From Lineus longissimus (Eukaryota > Nemertea > Pilidiophora > Heteronemertea > Lineidae): a stretch of 60,000 nt of DNA. The notes under the pieces were generated by a model, which worked only from the letters and a program-made list of their open reading frames with translations, did not search any database and had not been told where the DNA came from. Positions within the stretch are counted from its first letter, which is position 1; every line of letters starts with the position of its first letter. The stretch is from the NCBI RefSeq assembly GCF_910592395.1, contig NC_088310.1, positions 13,029,501-13,089,500 on the forward strand. The letters run 5' to 3'. This document shows positions 33,624-44,940 of the stretch, one piece after another. The position numbers and the translations under genes are program-made.

Positions 33624-33777
33624 CTTAAGTACGGTAGCTACCGTGCTTAAGTTTTTGGGGTACTTAAGTCGGCTAGGCGAGTTAAGATTCTTTGTGAATC
33701 AACTTAAGACAAAAATTAAGAAATTCTCATACTTAAGTCACCAAAACAGACTTAAGATTCTTTGTGAAACCGGGCCC
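33624..33777 (-). repeat. Right terminal inverted repeat of the giant Harbinger unit
   Basis: Read inward it begins GGGCCCGGTTTCACAAAG. CTTAAG hexamers are at 33624, 33646, 33663, 33703, 33732 and 33751, and a short palindrome CGGTAGCTACCG lies at 33632. It sits directly upstream of the HARBI1-like start codon, so it probably also holds that gene's promoter (inference). Confidence 0.7.
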
Positions 33778-36542
33778 TGGTGTTTTATAGTAGCCTTACA
33801 GTCGTGATTGCCTGTGGTTTTCCGTTTAGAAGATTATCACTATTAGTGTTAGAAGATCATGGTCGGAAGACACTGAAATAACTGGGGTGATTTGGCTTTT
33901 TTAGGTACTAACCCGTTGTGTGCCCCAATCTATTTTTAACTCCTGACATCATCAACCAAGGGACATGGTTTGGGGTATGACACCATCAAGCAATCGACAT
34001 GGTTCGGGGTATAAACTCTAGGCCTAAATGGCGGCCGTTTTCTTGCGTCTTGGCAATTTTGCAACAAATCTCGCCATTTACGTTTGTTTTCTCCCTGTCT
34101 GGTCATTGGCCGTGACAACAATTATTTTGAAATTCACATTATGACATCGTAGTATGAATTCCACTGCAGTTTCGTTACGCAGCAATGCTCATGTTTTTGG
34201 TTTGCAATCCTGTACTGTCAGTACACTGCGCTGTGCATGGCTGTGCTGTAGGCTGTAAAAAAGACCAAAAAAACGATAGCCTAGCTCTATATAGGCTTAG
34301 TAGAGTATAACTCAACAGGCCCTCATGATTCATTTGATGGACACCCTATTTGATAGTACCTCATCATTAAGTCCACTAGATCCTGTTCTGTCACATGTCG
34401 TAAACGATAGACAATTTTCAAAATGTAGCACACCACTCGCTCATCCTTAAGCCCAGCTCTCGGCTCACATCATGCGGGCACGGTTGGCTGTTGAGTGTTA
34501 TGGTTCAGTCTGTGAGACTAATTTGAAGAGGTTACACTTTTATTTTGAATTGGAAAACAGCCCACAGGACTGACTTTTCACTGAGTAATAATTGTGCCCT
34601 TCGAAGGTTAAGTCTCTTTCTGCATTTGCTTCTATAGATGCCTTGTTCAGGACATCATCTGACAAATGCTTGATCAAGCACAGACTGTATCCGGTGGTGT
34701 ACATTTCCCAGTCTATGTCACCCTTTTTTATTCAGTCAGTGTTAATTTCTCTTCTCATTTTTTACAGATTAGCTGTTGTTGGTAATTGCAAGAGGAGTCG
34801 TTGGCAAATTTCAAGTCCAGTAAAGCACTTGCTGTTCCCACATCAGAGTAAGGTGTGCTTACTCGTTTTACTGCTTTCCATTCCCGGAGAGCGTTATCAA
34901 ATATCTGCCGCAAGGCATCAAATTTCTGCCGAAAGGCTTCAAATATCTGTCGAAAGGCATCAAATATCTGCCGCACCAATAAAGTTCATTTTGTTAACCA
35001 ACTCTTTATCTTCTTTTCTTCACATACAAAAAAGACCATCCCAAACATTTGGCTGCATCCACTTCATCAACGTCCAGACAACAGTCGGTTCATTTGACCA
35101 TTGTAAAGCACCAGGCCCCACCTCGCATAATAAGCGCGCAACAGAAAAGCCGAAGGCTTTTCTGCGAAGCGCTACTATGGTTAACGTGCATACGACGTAT
35201 CCAATGTAAACAATGTTTCTCAAGTCCATGGATTCGTTTCAAATGGCTTAAATTTGACTTAAAATGGCCGCCAGAAGAGATAAACGCGCGAATGAAGCAA
35301 CTCGACTATTCTGAGCTCCGAGAGAGAACCACATGAATATTCACACTGTTTTTTAATCACACTTCAATTTGAGGGGGTTTGCCCCCCGACATATGTGTTT
35401 TGATTTTTGATACTTTAGCGATAATATCCAAAAGATGCTTAAAATGGATATAATCCCGAAATAATGAAGCAAAAGACGGGCAGGCGTTCGAGAAAAAAAT
35501 TTTATTTTGAGATTTCAATAAACCTTTTGAACGAATTCCACATGGGCCGTGGTGGGATCCGAAGACACCTTAAGGAGGAATGTCTGTTTGTATGGGGTAC
35601 CATTGGTTTTGCAGATCTTCTGGTTTTTTCTGAAGAGAATAATCAATATTCGCTAGCAGGCTTTTTATGCTCCAAGGGAAGAAGAGGATTCTATGTTCTT
35701 CATGTTCTTCAGGTTCTTTGTTCATCAGTCTGGTGTTCCTCAAGAGTCAAGTGTCTTCAAGTCTCTTGGCCTGCAAAAACCCTTTCCAACCAATTTTTTA
35801 TGCATTAACCATTCGGCAACATGTTGGTGGGGGAAAAACCTGATCCCTGACCCCTTGAATTGGTTGCCCAGGTACGACCACAAGCAATTGTCTCAAAGAA
35901 GCCACCAGTACGACCTCTTGGTAGTCTTGCCAATATCATGCCAGTGAAAAGGAAGGGTAATGATGGTTGAGGGTTGCAGTTAGGGTACCATCGAAGGAGT
36001 ACCTCTTCCTCGCTCTGGGTTAAACGTGTCAAAGGACTGCACCATCATGAAGGTTTGGAGGTTCCACTCAAGCGCCCCGGGGTAAGCAGCTCAGAAGGAC
36101 TTATTGAGAGGCCATTAGGGGGGTTGAGGGGCCTTCCCCCAATGCACTAGCTAATAAAATGTCAGAAGGACGGGGGTTAGCGGGGGGGGGGGGCTTTCTT
36201 TCCCGGCTATTAATGATGATGGAGTTGAGTTACTGCTAAAGCGATACACGGAGAAAACTGTCTATCAAAACAAAAAAATGGCGGAAGGAACTATAGCAGG
36301 TTCCCAACCAGGGGGTTTGGGGGGTTTCCCCCCAACCTAAAGGCGCTGCGCGCTTACTAGGGCACTGCACTGATAATATTACACTGTAATAATTATGTAC
36401 CTTGTGTCCATTTGCATGTTATTAGTTCCACCTACGCTGCATGAAGACGACTGCACTCTTTGACGTCACCACACAACTCCTTGACGTCTTCACACACCCC
36501 ATTACTGCAACGGCAATGGAAACTAGTATTGGGCAATTCGCC
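33778..36542. other. Non-coding stretch with small repeats
   Basis: No gene I can support. A short tandem array of a roughly 21-bp unit (AAAGGCATCAAATATCTGCCG type) lies at about 34886-34975. From about 36085 to 36345 lies a G/C-run repeat related to 11457-11690. A segment at 34980-35095 faintly recalls the N-terminus of Harbinger transposases (IWLHPLHQR) but is too short to call. Confidence 0.45.
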
Positions 36543-37128
36543 TAACAGCAAATTGCAGACCATATCCCTGGTGAAAGTATTTTGTCATGTTGAGAAATTA
36601 GGTTTGCACCAGGATATAACCAGATAAATCAGAGGCAAATAACCATGAATAACCAGCTGAATTAGGTTGTGACAGTAGGTGCATCATAAATACTAGAATT
36701 AGCGATGGTTCTGGGACTGCAACAACTCAGCATATGGATGGTCAGAATCCAGCAGACAACAAGCAAATGTAATCTGAATCTCAACATCTTTCGTATCTTT
36801 TGATGAGTTTTCTGGTCGAGTGAGGGAAACCAGTTGGCCATCTGATATGGCTGGTGGGGATGAAAGCTCCCAATGTTGGGACGACCAATAATACATTGCG
36901 TCTCCACAGTATTTATATTATAATACCTCCCTCCATGCACACATGGTTCTGCTGCCAATTTTTTCTTCAAATGATCTAGGTGTCAATCATGTACTTGTGG
37001 GTACTGGCACCACGTAGGTAACTTCTGATCTGATCTTAAGTGGCAGGTTTTTGGTGCTTTGTCCTGGTGCTCATTTTTAAGATGACAAAACACTATCTCC
37101 AGGGATATGGTCTGCAATTGCTTTAGGA
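36543..37128. mobile_element. Small inverted-repeat element
   Basis: AATTGCAGACCATATCCCTGG at the left recurs inverted at the right end, with imperfect similarity over about 75 bp (TTTTGTCAT, GCACCAGGA). The interior holds two degenerate tandem units around 37140-37430 that run past the right end. No coding region and no clear target duplication seen. Confidence 0.6.
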
Positions 37129-38710
37129 AAGTCACAACCTGGGGACAAAAAATAAATGTGATTTAGACTTCGCATTCCTTTGAAGTGTAGGTTGCAACAT
37201 CCCAGGCCATTGATGCATGCATGGTCACAACATAGGGGCAACCGGGAATCATGGCAAGGATTTTTACAACCATTCTTTTGAGGTGTAGATTGTGATGTGA
37301 GGGAAGTGTCTTGATCTCTACATAAAATTCCTTCGACATGGTGCAACAAACCAGTCCAGTAGATATATACATGGTCATAGCATACGGCATCGAGACAACC
37401 AGTATGCAAGGTTACGGCCAGGCCCAAGGGGTATGACCGATCAGCACTAAGAGTAAAAACGTAAAATGCAATAATATCTTTTTAAACTAACTGCCACAGT
37501 AGGTTTATTTATTCAGTCTTTTTGAAGTAAAAGTATTACAGTGAAAAGAACGAAATACGGCTGGAATATTATACTGGTTTGTCTTCGGACGGCAAATTCA
37601 GCACTGCACCGATGTCAAGGTTAAGACGGTTATACGACTTTGCCTCATCAGCTCCTCGTGGTCAAGGCTCCTATATCCGTGACTGATGCGGTCGCAGAAC
37701 AGAACAGATGCTGATCATCCCCGTCACTGCGTCAGGCTGTAAAACAGAGCGAGGAAATATTTTAACTTAATCACCAGAAGTTTTATCATTCATTATTCAG
37801 ACCAACAGACACTGACTACCTGCTAATAGTCTATGAATTTCATTGTCATAATTCAGAACAAACACTTATCACCTTTGCTGACAATATTTTCAGAAGGTGT
37901 GTACATTCGTGTGTCCATTTACACTGCACGTGTATACGTGCTTTACTGTACATTTCTACAGGAGTGAGCAGGATGTACAGAAAAACGATCTCCAAAACTG
38001 TTGCTTTCAGCACTCGCGACACGTTAAGCGAGGTTTTAGCAATTATTTTCAGTGAAGGTATATCTCATGTGTAGAGTCTGGGTGATTTTGAGACATTCTT
38101 ATGTGTTAAAGGCGCACAGTTTGATGAAACTTGCCCGAATTCGTAATTTTTTTGATGAATGTATATCCGCCATTGCGGGGATCTGGAAACTTTCGGATGA
38201 CAAGTTTGCCTCAAAAGATGAACGTGCTCCCTATAATCACCCAAACTAACAGCGAATATATATTCTTAAGATCCTTTTCTTGACCTCTGATGAGTTAATT
38301 TTGTCTGATGCAGTGTTTCAACACAAATTTGAGGGCGATTACAATCACGAAAAAATCACACTCACCCAGTCTAGAATGCGCAGACGAAATGTCTGTTGGC
38401 TCTTCCATGTAGCGGGTATCCTCCCACCTGTTCAGGTCGGGACAGATCAACGTTGAGCAACTTGCCTAATCGGTAAAAACGCGGGAGGCAGTGCTATTAC
38501 CGGAACGGTTCAGAACCGGCGATTTTCATCAAAAATCACCCGAAAACTAAAAAAGTAAGCAACGGCTGCAAAAATAAAGTACACGTTGTTCGTTAGCAGG
38601 TTATGAAACGTAACCTAACCAAATTTCAGGTCGTTCCGTGCGGCAGTTTCGGAGATACGTGTCGAAAACCACATCCCTCGGGTCCTGGCGATCGGCTCAG
38701 AAAAAACAAT
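37129..38710. other. Gene-free stretch
   Basis: An imperfect tandem repeat of roughly 125 bp is visible at 37140-37430. The rest shows only short unsupported ORFs. Confidence 0.4.
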
Positions 38711-38742
38711 AGACCATATCCACGGAGTTGTGGATATGGTCT
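38711..38742. repeat. Short perfect hairpin
   Basis: AGACCATATCCAC and GTGGATATGGTCT flank a 6-base loop. It is followed by the palindrome TGACGTTACGTCA at about 38745, which contains CRE-like half sites. No gene is adjacent, so I infer no regulatory role. Confidence 0.85.
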
Positions 38743-38805
38743 AATGACGTTACGTCATAATAGCAGGGTGACGTCAACTCGGTACTTTAGTATGCACCGA
38801 TATTA

Positions 38806-39687
38806 GGCCATGGGACGAGTGTGAAAAATGTGAAGTTCCGTTTGACAAATTAGCGGGCAAATTGAAAACAGTCGTTTTTGGGTAATATGGGGGTGCTGAT
38901 TTCAAAAATCTATTTTTCTCCCGCGTAAAGTTGCACATTAAGTCAGAAATGAGACCCTTAATAGGGCCTAATGGTCCCAAAGTAGGGGTCAAAAAGTTGA
39001 TGTCATCGAAACATGTCAACATGGGTATCAAAATGAAGGTCTATGGGGGTACTTTAACATTGCACTTTGACCGCCTCCCATGAGCTTCATGGGCACCGCA
39101 TGTGGATAAAAACTGTTTTATTCGACAGTACTCACATAGACCTTTTCATAGATACCCATGACGACACCCTTGGGCAAAAGGTTTTCGAGATCTTAAATTT
39201 GGAGCCTAAAAAGGGGTCAAAATTACTATCTCGGCAACCCTTACCCCGAGAGTGTTGTCATGGGTATCATTCTGAAGGTCTATACGATTACTGTCAAATA
39301 AAACAGTTTTTATCCATTTATAGTCCCTATGAAGATCGTGGGACAGGGTCAAAGTTACCACTTTTGCCCTTTTTGACCCTCCCTGGGGGTCCCACGGTTC
39401 GTTAAGGGGCCAAAAACTATGCAATGTTAAAGTACCCCCATAGACCTTCATTTTGATACCCATGTTGACATGTTTCGATGACATCAACTCTTTGACCCCT
39501 ACTTTGGGACCATTAGGCCCTATTAAGGGTCTCATTTCTGAATTAATGTGCAACTTTACGCGGGAGAAAATTGATTTTTGAAATCAGCACCCCCATATTA
39601 CCCAAAAACGACTGTTTTCAATTTGCCCGCTAATTTGTCAAACGGAATCCTTTTTCTAGACACATTTTTGCCACTCGTCCCATGGCC
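38806..39687. mobile_element. 882-bp foldback element with TA target site
   Basis: The ends are GGCCATGGGACGAGTG and its reverse complement, flanked by TA on both sides (38804-38805 and 39688-39689). Arms of about 250 bp match closely (ATGGGGGTGCTGATTTC and GGTCTATGGGGGTACTTTAA types). The centre is also self-complementary (GGATAAAAACTGTTTTATT with its inverse at about 39300), so nearly the whole element folds back. The TA duplication suggests a Tc1/mariner-type non-autonomous origin. Confidence 0.88.
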
Positions 39688-40689
39688 TATAGAGCAAGAA
39701 GGTCTTTCGCACCAGCACTTCTGCGTGCTAGACGTTACAGCTTCACGTTGCCTCATAATAACAGGGTACCAACACACACTTGGCCCTTGCCTTCACCTAT
39801 CCATTTCAGCTGAGCGCCAGGCCTTTGGGCCTCTTGTTCCTTAAATTAAAGTGAGAAAGATTTCCCATTCTCAGTGATGCATTGGTTCATTCACCTGGTC
39901 TACTAAATCCTGAGTTTTCCGATAAATCACAGTGAGAAAGATTTCCAATTCTCAGTGATGCAATGGTTTATTCCCATTTCGCCATGCAATATCTTTTTGA
40001 AAGCCCTGTATTAAAATCTTTTTAACGTGTTATCAACCAATTACTCGTCGTAATAATCGATTAAAAAAATTTTTATTTTCGAGTTTATTTTAATCGACGC
40101 TGTTCTTAAAAAATCGATAGAGACTATATCATAGTATACCGTACAGGAGTCGCAGTGTTTACGAACAACGAAATACGCGAAACTTACAAGTCACTGAGAG
40201 GTAATCGAGTCCTGTGCGAATTAATTCATTACTGCGACACGGCACACACAAATCGAAAAATCGTCAAGAATTTCAAAAATTGTTGTCGATAAAATAGCTG
40301 TCGTTGTCCTTCGTGTGGGTTGTGAAACAATTAAACAGGTAAGCTAGCCCTTTCAATGTGTTTCTTTCACTATTCTCGAGAATCTTGCAGTGGCTAGTTT
40401 CCCAGGGGTTCACATACAGTTTCTCCTGCCCACATATTACCTAACCTAGGCCGATCGGTACAAAGTTTACAATCTACTACCTCATCAAGCAGTGGGCACC
40501 TGTGAAGTATTGTGTCTTGGGAGAGAAATAAATATACGTACATACATAACATGGAACTGGATGGCCGACAATCAGTGACCGTGCGCTTTCTAAAATCTAC
40601 CTTATTCTATAAGGCTTTATAAAATGGGTTACCCCCAGTAATTTCTCTAACAAATTTAAACAATAATGTGGTCGGGCTGCTGCAAATGT
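39688..40689. repeat. Repeat terminus and a tandem duplication
   Basis: The AACAAGAGGCCCAAAGGCCT terminus seen at 26176 recurs here inverted, at about 39805-39843. A block of about 43 bp (GTGAGAAAGATTTCC ... TCAGTGATGCA) occurs twice, near 39850 and 39930. No gene recognised up to 40689. Confidence 0.65.
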
Positions 40690-41158
40690 AAACTTGCAAC
40701 GACCTTTAGCTCTCCGTCCGCCTTTCTGTTTGAAAGATCGGGCAAGAAACTCATTGATCCCCTCTGCTTGTTCCCTTCAGAACGATTTACCAGCCGACAT
40801 AATGCAGTCGCCTACATTATGTTATTTCAAGACACAATATAAAAGACCATGCTTCAAACAACGTGGTTTTTTTGGAGCTGGTCACGGCTTACGAAAGATA
40901 TATACCCAACACACTCGTTTTAGACTCGGTTACACATCTCGCTCAAAGCTGATCTCTACTCAAGGTCAATCATCGACTCTCCTTTGTGCTCCTGTAGACT
41001 TTATCTATTGCCCCCTGTATCACCCCCAGCATGCTGTATTGTTTGATGATATGAGGCGTATTTTCGACGAGTGTGGTCTTTCTCTCAAAAGTTTTTCTCC
41101 TCATCTCATCCTCAGACATCTAATTTCTGGATTTCGATCTCCCATTTGTAAGTCATAA
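40690..41158 (+). pseudogene. 3' end of a non-LTR retrotransposon ORF2 (CR1/L2-like)
   Basis: The reading frame ends at 41158 and contains the block that follows the reverse transcriptase in CR1/L2-like elements. It has an NDLPADIMQSPTL segment, then YTQHTRFRLGYTS, then a degenerate Cys/His region ending YCPLYHPQHAVLFDDMRRI. No reverse transcriptase catalytic motif is present upstream, so the copy is 5'-truncated. The usual Cys pair is partly altered. The clade assignment is uncertain. Confidence 0.7.
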
Positions 41159-41323
41159 CCCAATTGGACATGGCGATTTATTTAAGGCTGGATTATTCGG
41201 TTCCACTCTGCGATGAATGCCTTAAGGTCAGCCTCACCACCTACCACAGTCATAACACCAGGTTAAAAACACCCGCGGCCCAGACGGTAATCGATCCCAC
41301 TTCTAAAGGGCATAAACCGTTCT

Positions 41324-41401
41324 ACAGGGTGGCCCAGAACTATTTTCCCTCACACATGGATACACAATCGTTGTGCAAGGGAAAATAATTCTGGGCCACC
41401 C
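41324..41401. repeat. 78-bp hairpin with mariner-like ends
   Basis: AGGGTGGCCCAGAACTATTTT is followed after a short loop by its near-exact reverse complement, ending GGGCCACCCT and then TA. The ends resemble Tc1/mariner miniature elements. A related ACCCTGTATAAAA stretch near 8155 is too short to compare. Confidence 0.75.
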
Positions 41402-41826
41402 TAGCTGTAGTCAATTCCGTTCCGTCAATTCGATAAGGCCCACTGCAATTCATATGACTGGAGGCAAGATTATTGAATGCAGGTGATGCAATCCAATGAT
41501 GCAAAACTTTTACCAACTACCACCATCGAACGAGACCTGGGGAGTGTACACATCCTCTCCTATATTGAGTGTGCAGTTATGCGCTTCCTGGTCAGGCACT
41601 GTACAACTATAACTCTCGTGCGTCAGGAGAAATGATGCATATGCCAAAGGAGCAAGAGGCAGGGAACGATAATGGAAAAGGAATAGGTTGATACTTGCAT
41701 AACAACCTACCAGAAATGAATGGAAAGGTATTTTTGACAAACCTACCAGAAAAAATAGTAAGAATAGAAAAATACATTGATTTACTGGATTTTCCATTAT
41801 GTTATGTGATGTTTCCCACATCCTTA

Positions 41827-42111
41827 AGCTCGCAGCATACCTGACTCCAACTTCGGTGTCCAGTGGATTTTTTTGGCCCGCCAGTGTCTGAACGCTAGAA
41901 AACTCCCAGGTGTGCTACGACTTGAGGCCGCTGGACGCCGGCGAACTCCACTCAACGCCAGATATCAAACTGGCTTGATTTTAGACTCTGGTGAACGCCA
42001 GTGAACGCCTGAAGAAGCCAGGTTCAGCGGCGAGTGAAGTCGAGTGGCGGCGAGCGGCGTTAAGTCGAACTCCCCTGGACGCCGGAATTGGAGTCAGGTG
42101 TGCTGCCAGCT
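41827..42111. mobile_element. Harbinger-type MITE, 285 bp
   Basis: The termini read AGCTCGCAGCATACCTGACT at the left and AGCTGGCAGCACACCTGACT inward from the right, extending about 40 bp to the GTCCAG block. TTA lies outside both ends (41824-41826 and 42112-42114). Internally the motif GAACGCC and its inverse recur. No coding region. Confidence 0.85.
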
Positions 42112-42114
42112 TTA

Positions 42115-44094
42115 GGTTTTCCGGCCATGTTGGGAGCAGTCGTAACGGCTCAACAATTGTCAAAACAGCATGCAACAACCATGGCGATAAATGCGTGGTA
42201 AGGACTAATCGAGCAAAATATTAGTTAGCTGAGCGCATAGCAAACTCAATTCGCGCCAGATTATGACGATAGTCTATCACATACAATCATGTAATGTACT
42301 ATCTCATACTATTTTAATTACGATCCACATTTTGTTTGAACGACCAGTGGAATCACAACGGAGTCAATTTCCTTTTCATAGTCGGCAGAAATTATTATCC
42401 ATTCTGAAAATTCTTGAACTGTCAACCTATCGCAATATGTTTCTTGCTTTTCCGCTCTCTTTCAGGCGGTCCAAGATGAGCATGAAACTGGGTACATCTG
42501 CGCCCCGCAAAGCTGCAATACATCAATAACGTCACACAAACCATGTTGTTGTAAGAAGTGCAGTCGCCACAAAGGAGCTTGCACCATGCCCAGTGTGTGC
42601 ATCCGTGACAATGGCAGACTGTCAAACCTTGGCAGTAAGGGTGGAACGTATCTTGGTCTCATCACGATTCTCATCACAGTTAGCACTATGTTGATGCAGT
42701 AATGAATGGAATGTATGGCAAGGGACTTATGGAAATCAAGGACAGTGTACATACCGTTTACGCAGTGTATAAGTTGTTTACTGATGTAGTATTCCTGTTT
42801 AAAAACTACATTCTAATGTTCTTCTCCATCAGCCATTGACATACATTCTGAAGAATATACAACCCACCTGACATGATACACGTCTTTCATTGAAATATTT
42901 TTATGGATTGAAATCATGTTCTCCACCAGGGTTGTCCTATTTGCCGTAACTCTTTTTGTTTGATTTAATTTTGATGCATATAGAGATAAACAGTAAAGAA
43001 TGTTAATCAATGCCATTTTCTTATCATGTCTGATGAAGCTTAGTGAAAAATGCTAACCTCAAAATGTTGTACATGTACTTGTATCTGTGAATGTTTCTAT
43101 GTTCAAGAGTTTCAACTTTATAAAATCAGGCCTATAATGGTTGTTGTTGACTGAGTGGTCGCCTTATTACGTCAATTGTCAAATGTTGTCGTGATTTCCT
43201 CATTTTTCGGCTAGGGAACACTTGGCAACAATGTGCATGTTGCGTAGTGTAGTAACCCAGTTCGAAATTCCGGAAATGTTGTAAGATTCCGGTCGACGAT
43301 CTCTAACCAGAATGAATCTTATCATCAGGATTTTTTTTGTTTCAGTATACTATTTTGACCTTGCATGCTTTGGTGTTCATTATCCTTCAATAGCGTTCGT
43401 TAGTCTTTCGTCAGGAACAGAGCGATATGGGGTAAACCAAAAGCGTTATGCCACCTACAAGGTTCTCGTTTGCTTCACTAAAACCTGGATAGATTTCAAG
43501 TGATAGAATTTGCTCTTTGCCAGAGAATCAGAGATATCTGTGCTCGGCAACATACATCAAAGATGATAGAGGTCGCTAACAAAACGATATAAATTTTATT
43601 GATTATTTCAGCAACAAAAATCTCAATATCTACACAGAGTCATGCCTATCTAGACTATGTCATACTTTCACAGCCAAGTTTTATTGAAACCCTTCCATTC
43701 ATAGAGCTACATGTATCATAAATATCCTTGGTCAAAATTAATTGCATCCTTTCAAAAGTATTCATTAAGCAAACGTAAAATCAAACTCTTATAAAAATAG
43801 TTTTGATCATTCAGAAAACGACTTCCTCTTAACATTTTCAATATAATTTCACGAGTACAATGGGTTCGGGTGGAGGAGAGGGTTGCAGTCTCTTTACGTT
43901 CTTGTACATCAAGAGGGAATGTAAATATAGAAGTCAACAATTCAGTGCAAATGTACAGAACTTCCTGGGAGAGGAATGGGGTCCAAGTACTATCAAAGTT
44001 GTGAAACTATTGAAAGTTAGCATAACCTCAGTGCATTATCAATTTCTACCCGCATCTAATACCGGAAAATGATTCTTTTATGTGCTCTTTGATA
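42115..44094. other. Gene-free stretch
   Basis: No motif-bearing ORF, repeat boundary or RNA gene identified. It may hold the missing 5' exon(s) of the GPCR fragment that follows, but I could not recognise transmembrane segments 1 and 2 here. Confidence 0.4.
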
Positions 44095-44570
44095 GCTATA
44101 ACGGACTGTACCTTGGATTTTCGAATTTGACAATCGTTGCCATGACTTCGGATCGGTTTATAACTGTGCAGTTTTCTCGGAAGGCAGCAAGCTGGTGTAC
44201 AAAGAAACGTTGTAAAATAACATTCGGCCTTATCATTCTATTTTCGCTAGGATTGACGATATCGTTCAGAATGCGGTCTTTAAACAACGACGCTATCGTG
44301 GTGAAGAACAACTGTGGGTTTGACCCTACGCTGTTTTCGGACTGGATCAGTCCAACGATGTGCGTTCTTCACTCAACATGCATGTTCACCGCACCTTTTT
44401 TCCTAATTTTGTGCTTGAACATCATAACTGTTCTTACGTTTATCGAACAGCGATTTCGTAACGCAAAATCAGAATTACAAAACAAAGGTTCCACGACACT
44501 ATAACCTTGGTTTTCTTTCTTACAAATTTTCCATGGACTGTTGATCAGTGGGTGTGAGAGCTTTTGCAAG
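44095..44570 (+). pseudogene. Rhodopsin-like GPCR fragment (TM3 to TM6)
   Basis: After a possible acceptor (TTGATAG at 44088-44094) the frame reads LGFSNLTIVAMTSDRFITV, a TM3 with an S-D-R version of the DRY motif. A basic loop (KAASWCTKKRCK) follows, then a TM4-like stretch (ITFGLIILFSLGLTISF), an extracellular Cys (NNCGF) and a TM5-like stretch (FFLILCLNIITVL). The frame stops after LQNKGSTTL at 44504. In another frame directly after it, TLVFFLTNFPWTVDQ resembles TM6, implying a frameshift. TM7 and its NPxxY motif are not seen. The pattern suggests a peptide-receptor-type GPCR, probably a pseudogene or one exon of a fragmented gene. Confidence 0.65.
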
Positions 44571-44940
44571 CAAAGCCCACCGAGCCTCTGAACAGGATAC
44601 GAAAGGTCACATGAAACAGAGGTTGTCCGGATTTTTCTCAATCTTTCTATCAATTTCTAAATTTACTGCCCAACATGTAGCAAGTTCAGAGAGGATGTTC
44701 AATGAATATTTTGTGAATAACTATACAGATCACATCAAAGAGGAGGCTACAACACTCTAGATCCATGTAGTTCTCCTACCTGTTTATTTCCTTATCTTAA
44801 TTGCACAACACATCACTATAATTCAATAGCAGACATTGACAAAGGGACATTGAATTGCCCTTCCTAAAACCTGTGCTCAGTAATTAAGCCAGTAACGCGC
44901 ACACACCGATCACCGGGTTTTGGCTGTCATTGTACATGTA

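Larger units (their letters stand above)
10005..33777. mobile_element. Giant Harbinger-like unit with two intact convergent genes (23.8 kb with nested inserts)
   Basis: The left end reads GGGCCCGGTTTCTCAAAGAA and the right end, on the opposite strand, GGGCCCGGTTTCACAAAGAA. Both continue into CTTAAG-rich subterminal DNA (five CTTAAG at 10026-10139, six at 33624-33756). Inside are a + strand Myb/SANT gene (11941-25491) and a convergent HARBI1-like transposase (33604-29628) whose start is about 170 bp from the right end, the standard Harbinger plan. Nested inserts explain much of the size: Harbinger-2 (10.3 kb), a Mutator-like element (1.4 kb), repeat X copy B and several MITEs. I could not find a clean 3-bp target duplication. 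The alternative is two host genes with similar flanking repeats. Confidence 0.65.

Noticed and set aside
34855-35097. Harbinger transposase N-terminal exon (IWLHPLHQR)
   Set aside because: Only about ten residues resemble the family, no downstream exon continues it, and the preceding sequence is a simple tandem repeat.
36662-37427. Cys-rich secreted protein on the - strand
   Set aside because: The open frame follows a degenerate tandem repeat and lies across an inverted-repeat element; competing frames are equally open.
38745-38757. TGACGTTACGTCA as a CREB-type regulatory site
   Set aside because: No gene is adjacent and the motif sits in repeat-rich DNA; chance or repeat origin is as likely.
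43860-44072. Upstream exon of the GPCR
   Set aside because: The translated segment has no transmembrane pattern matching TM1 or TM2.
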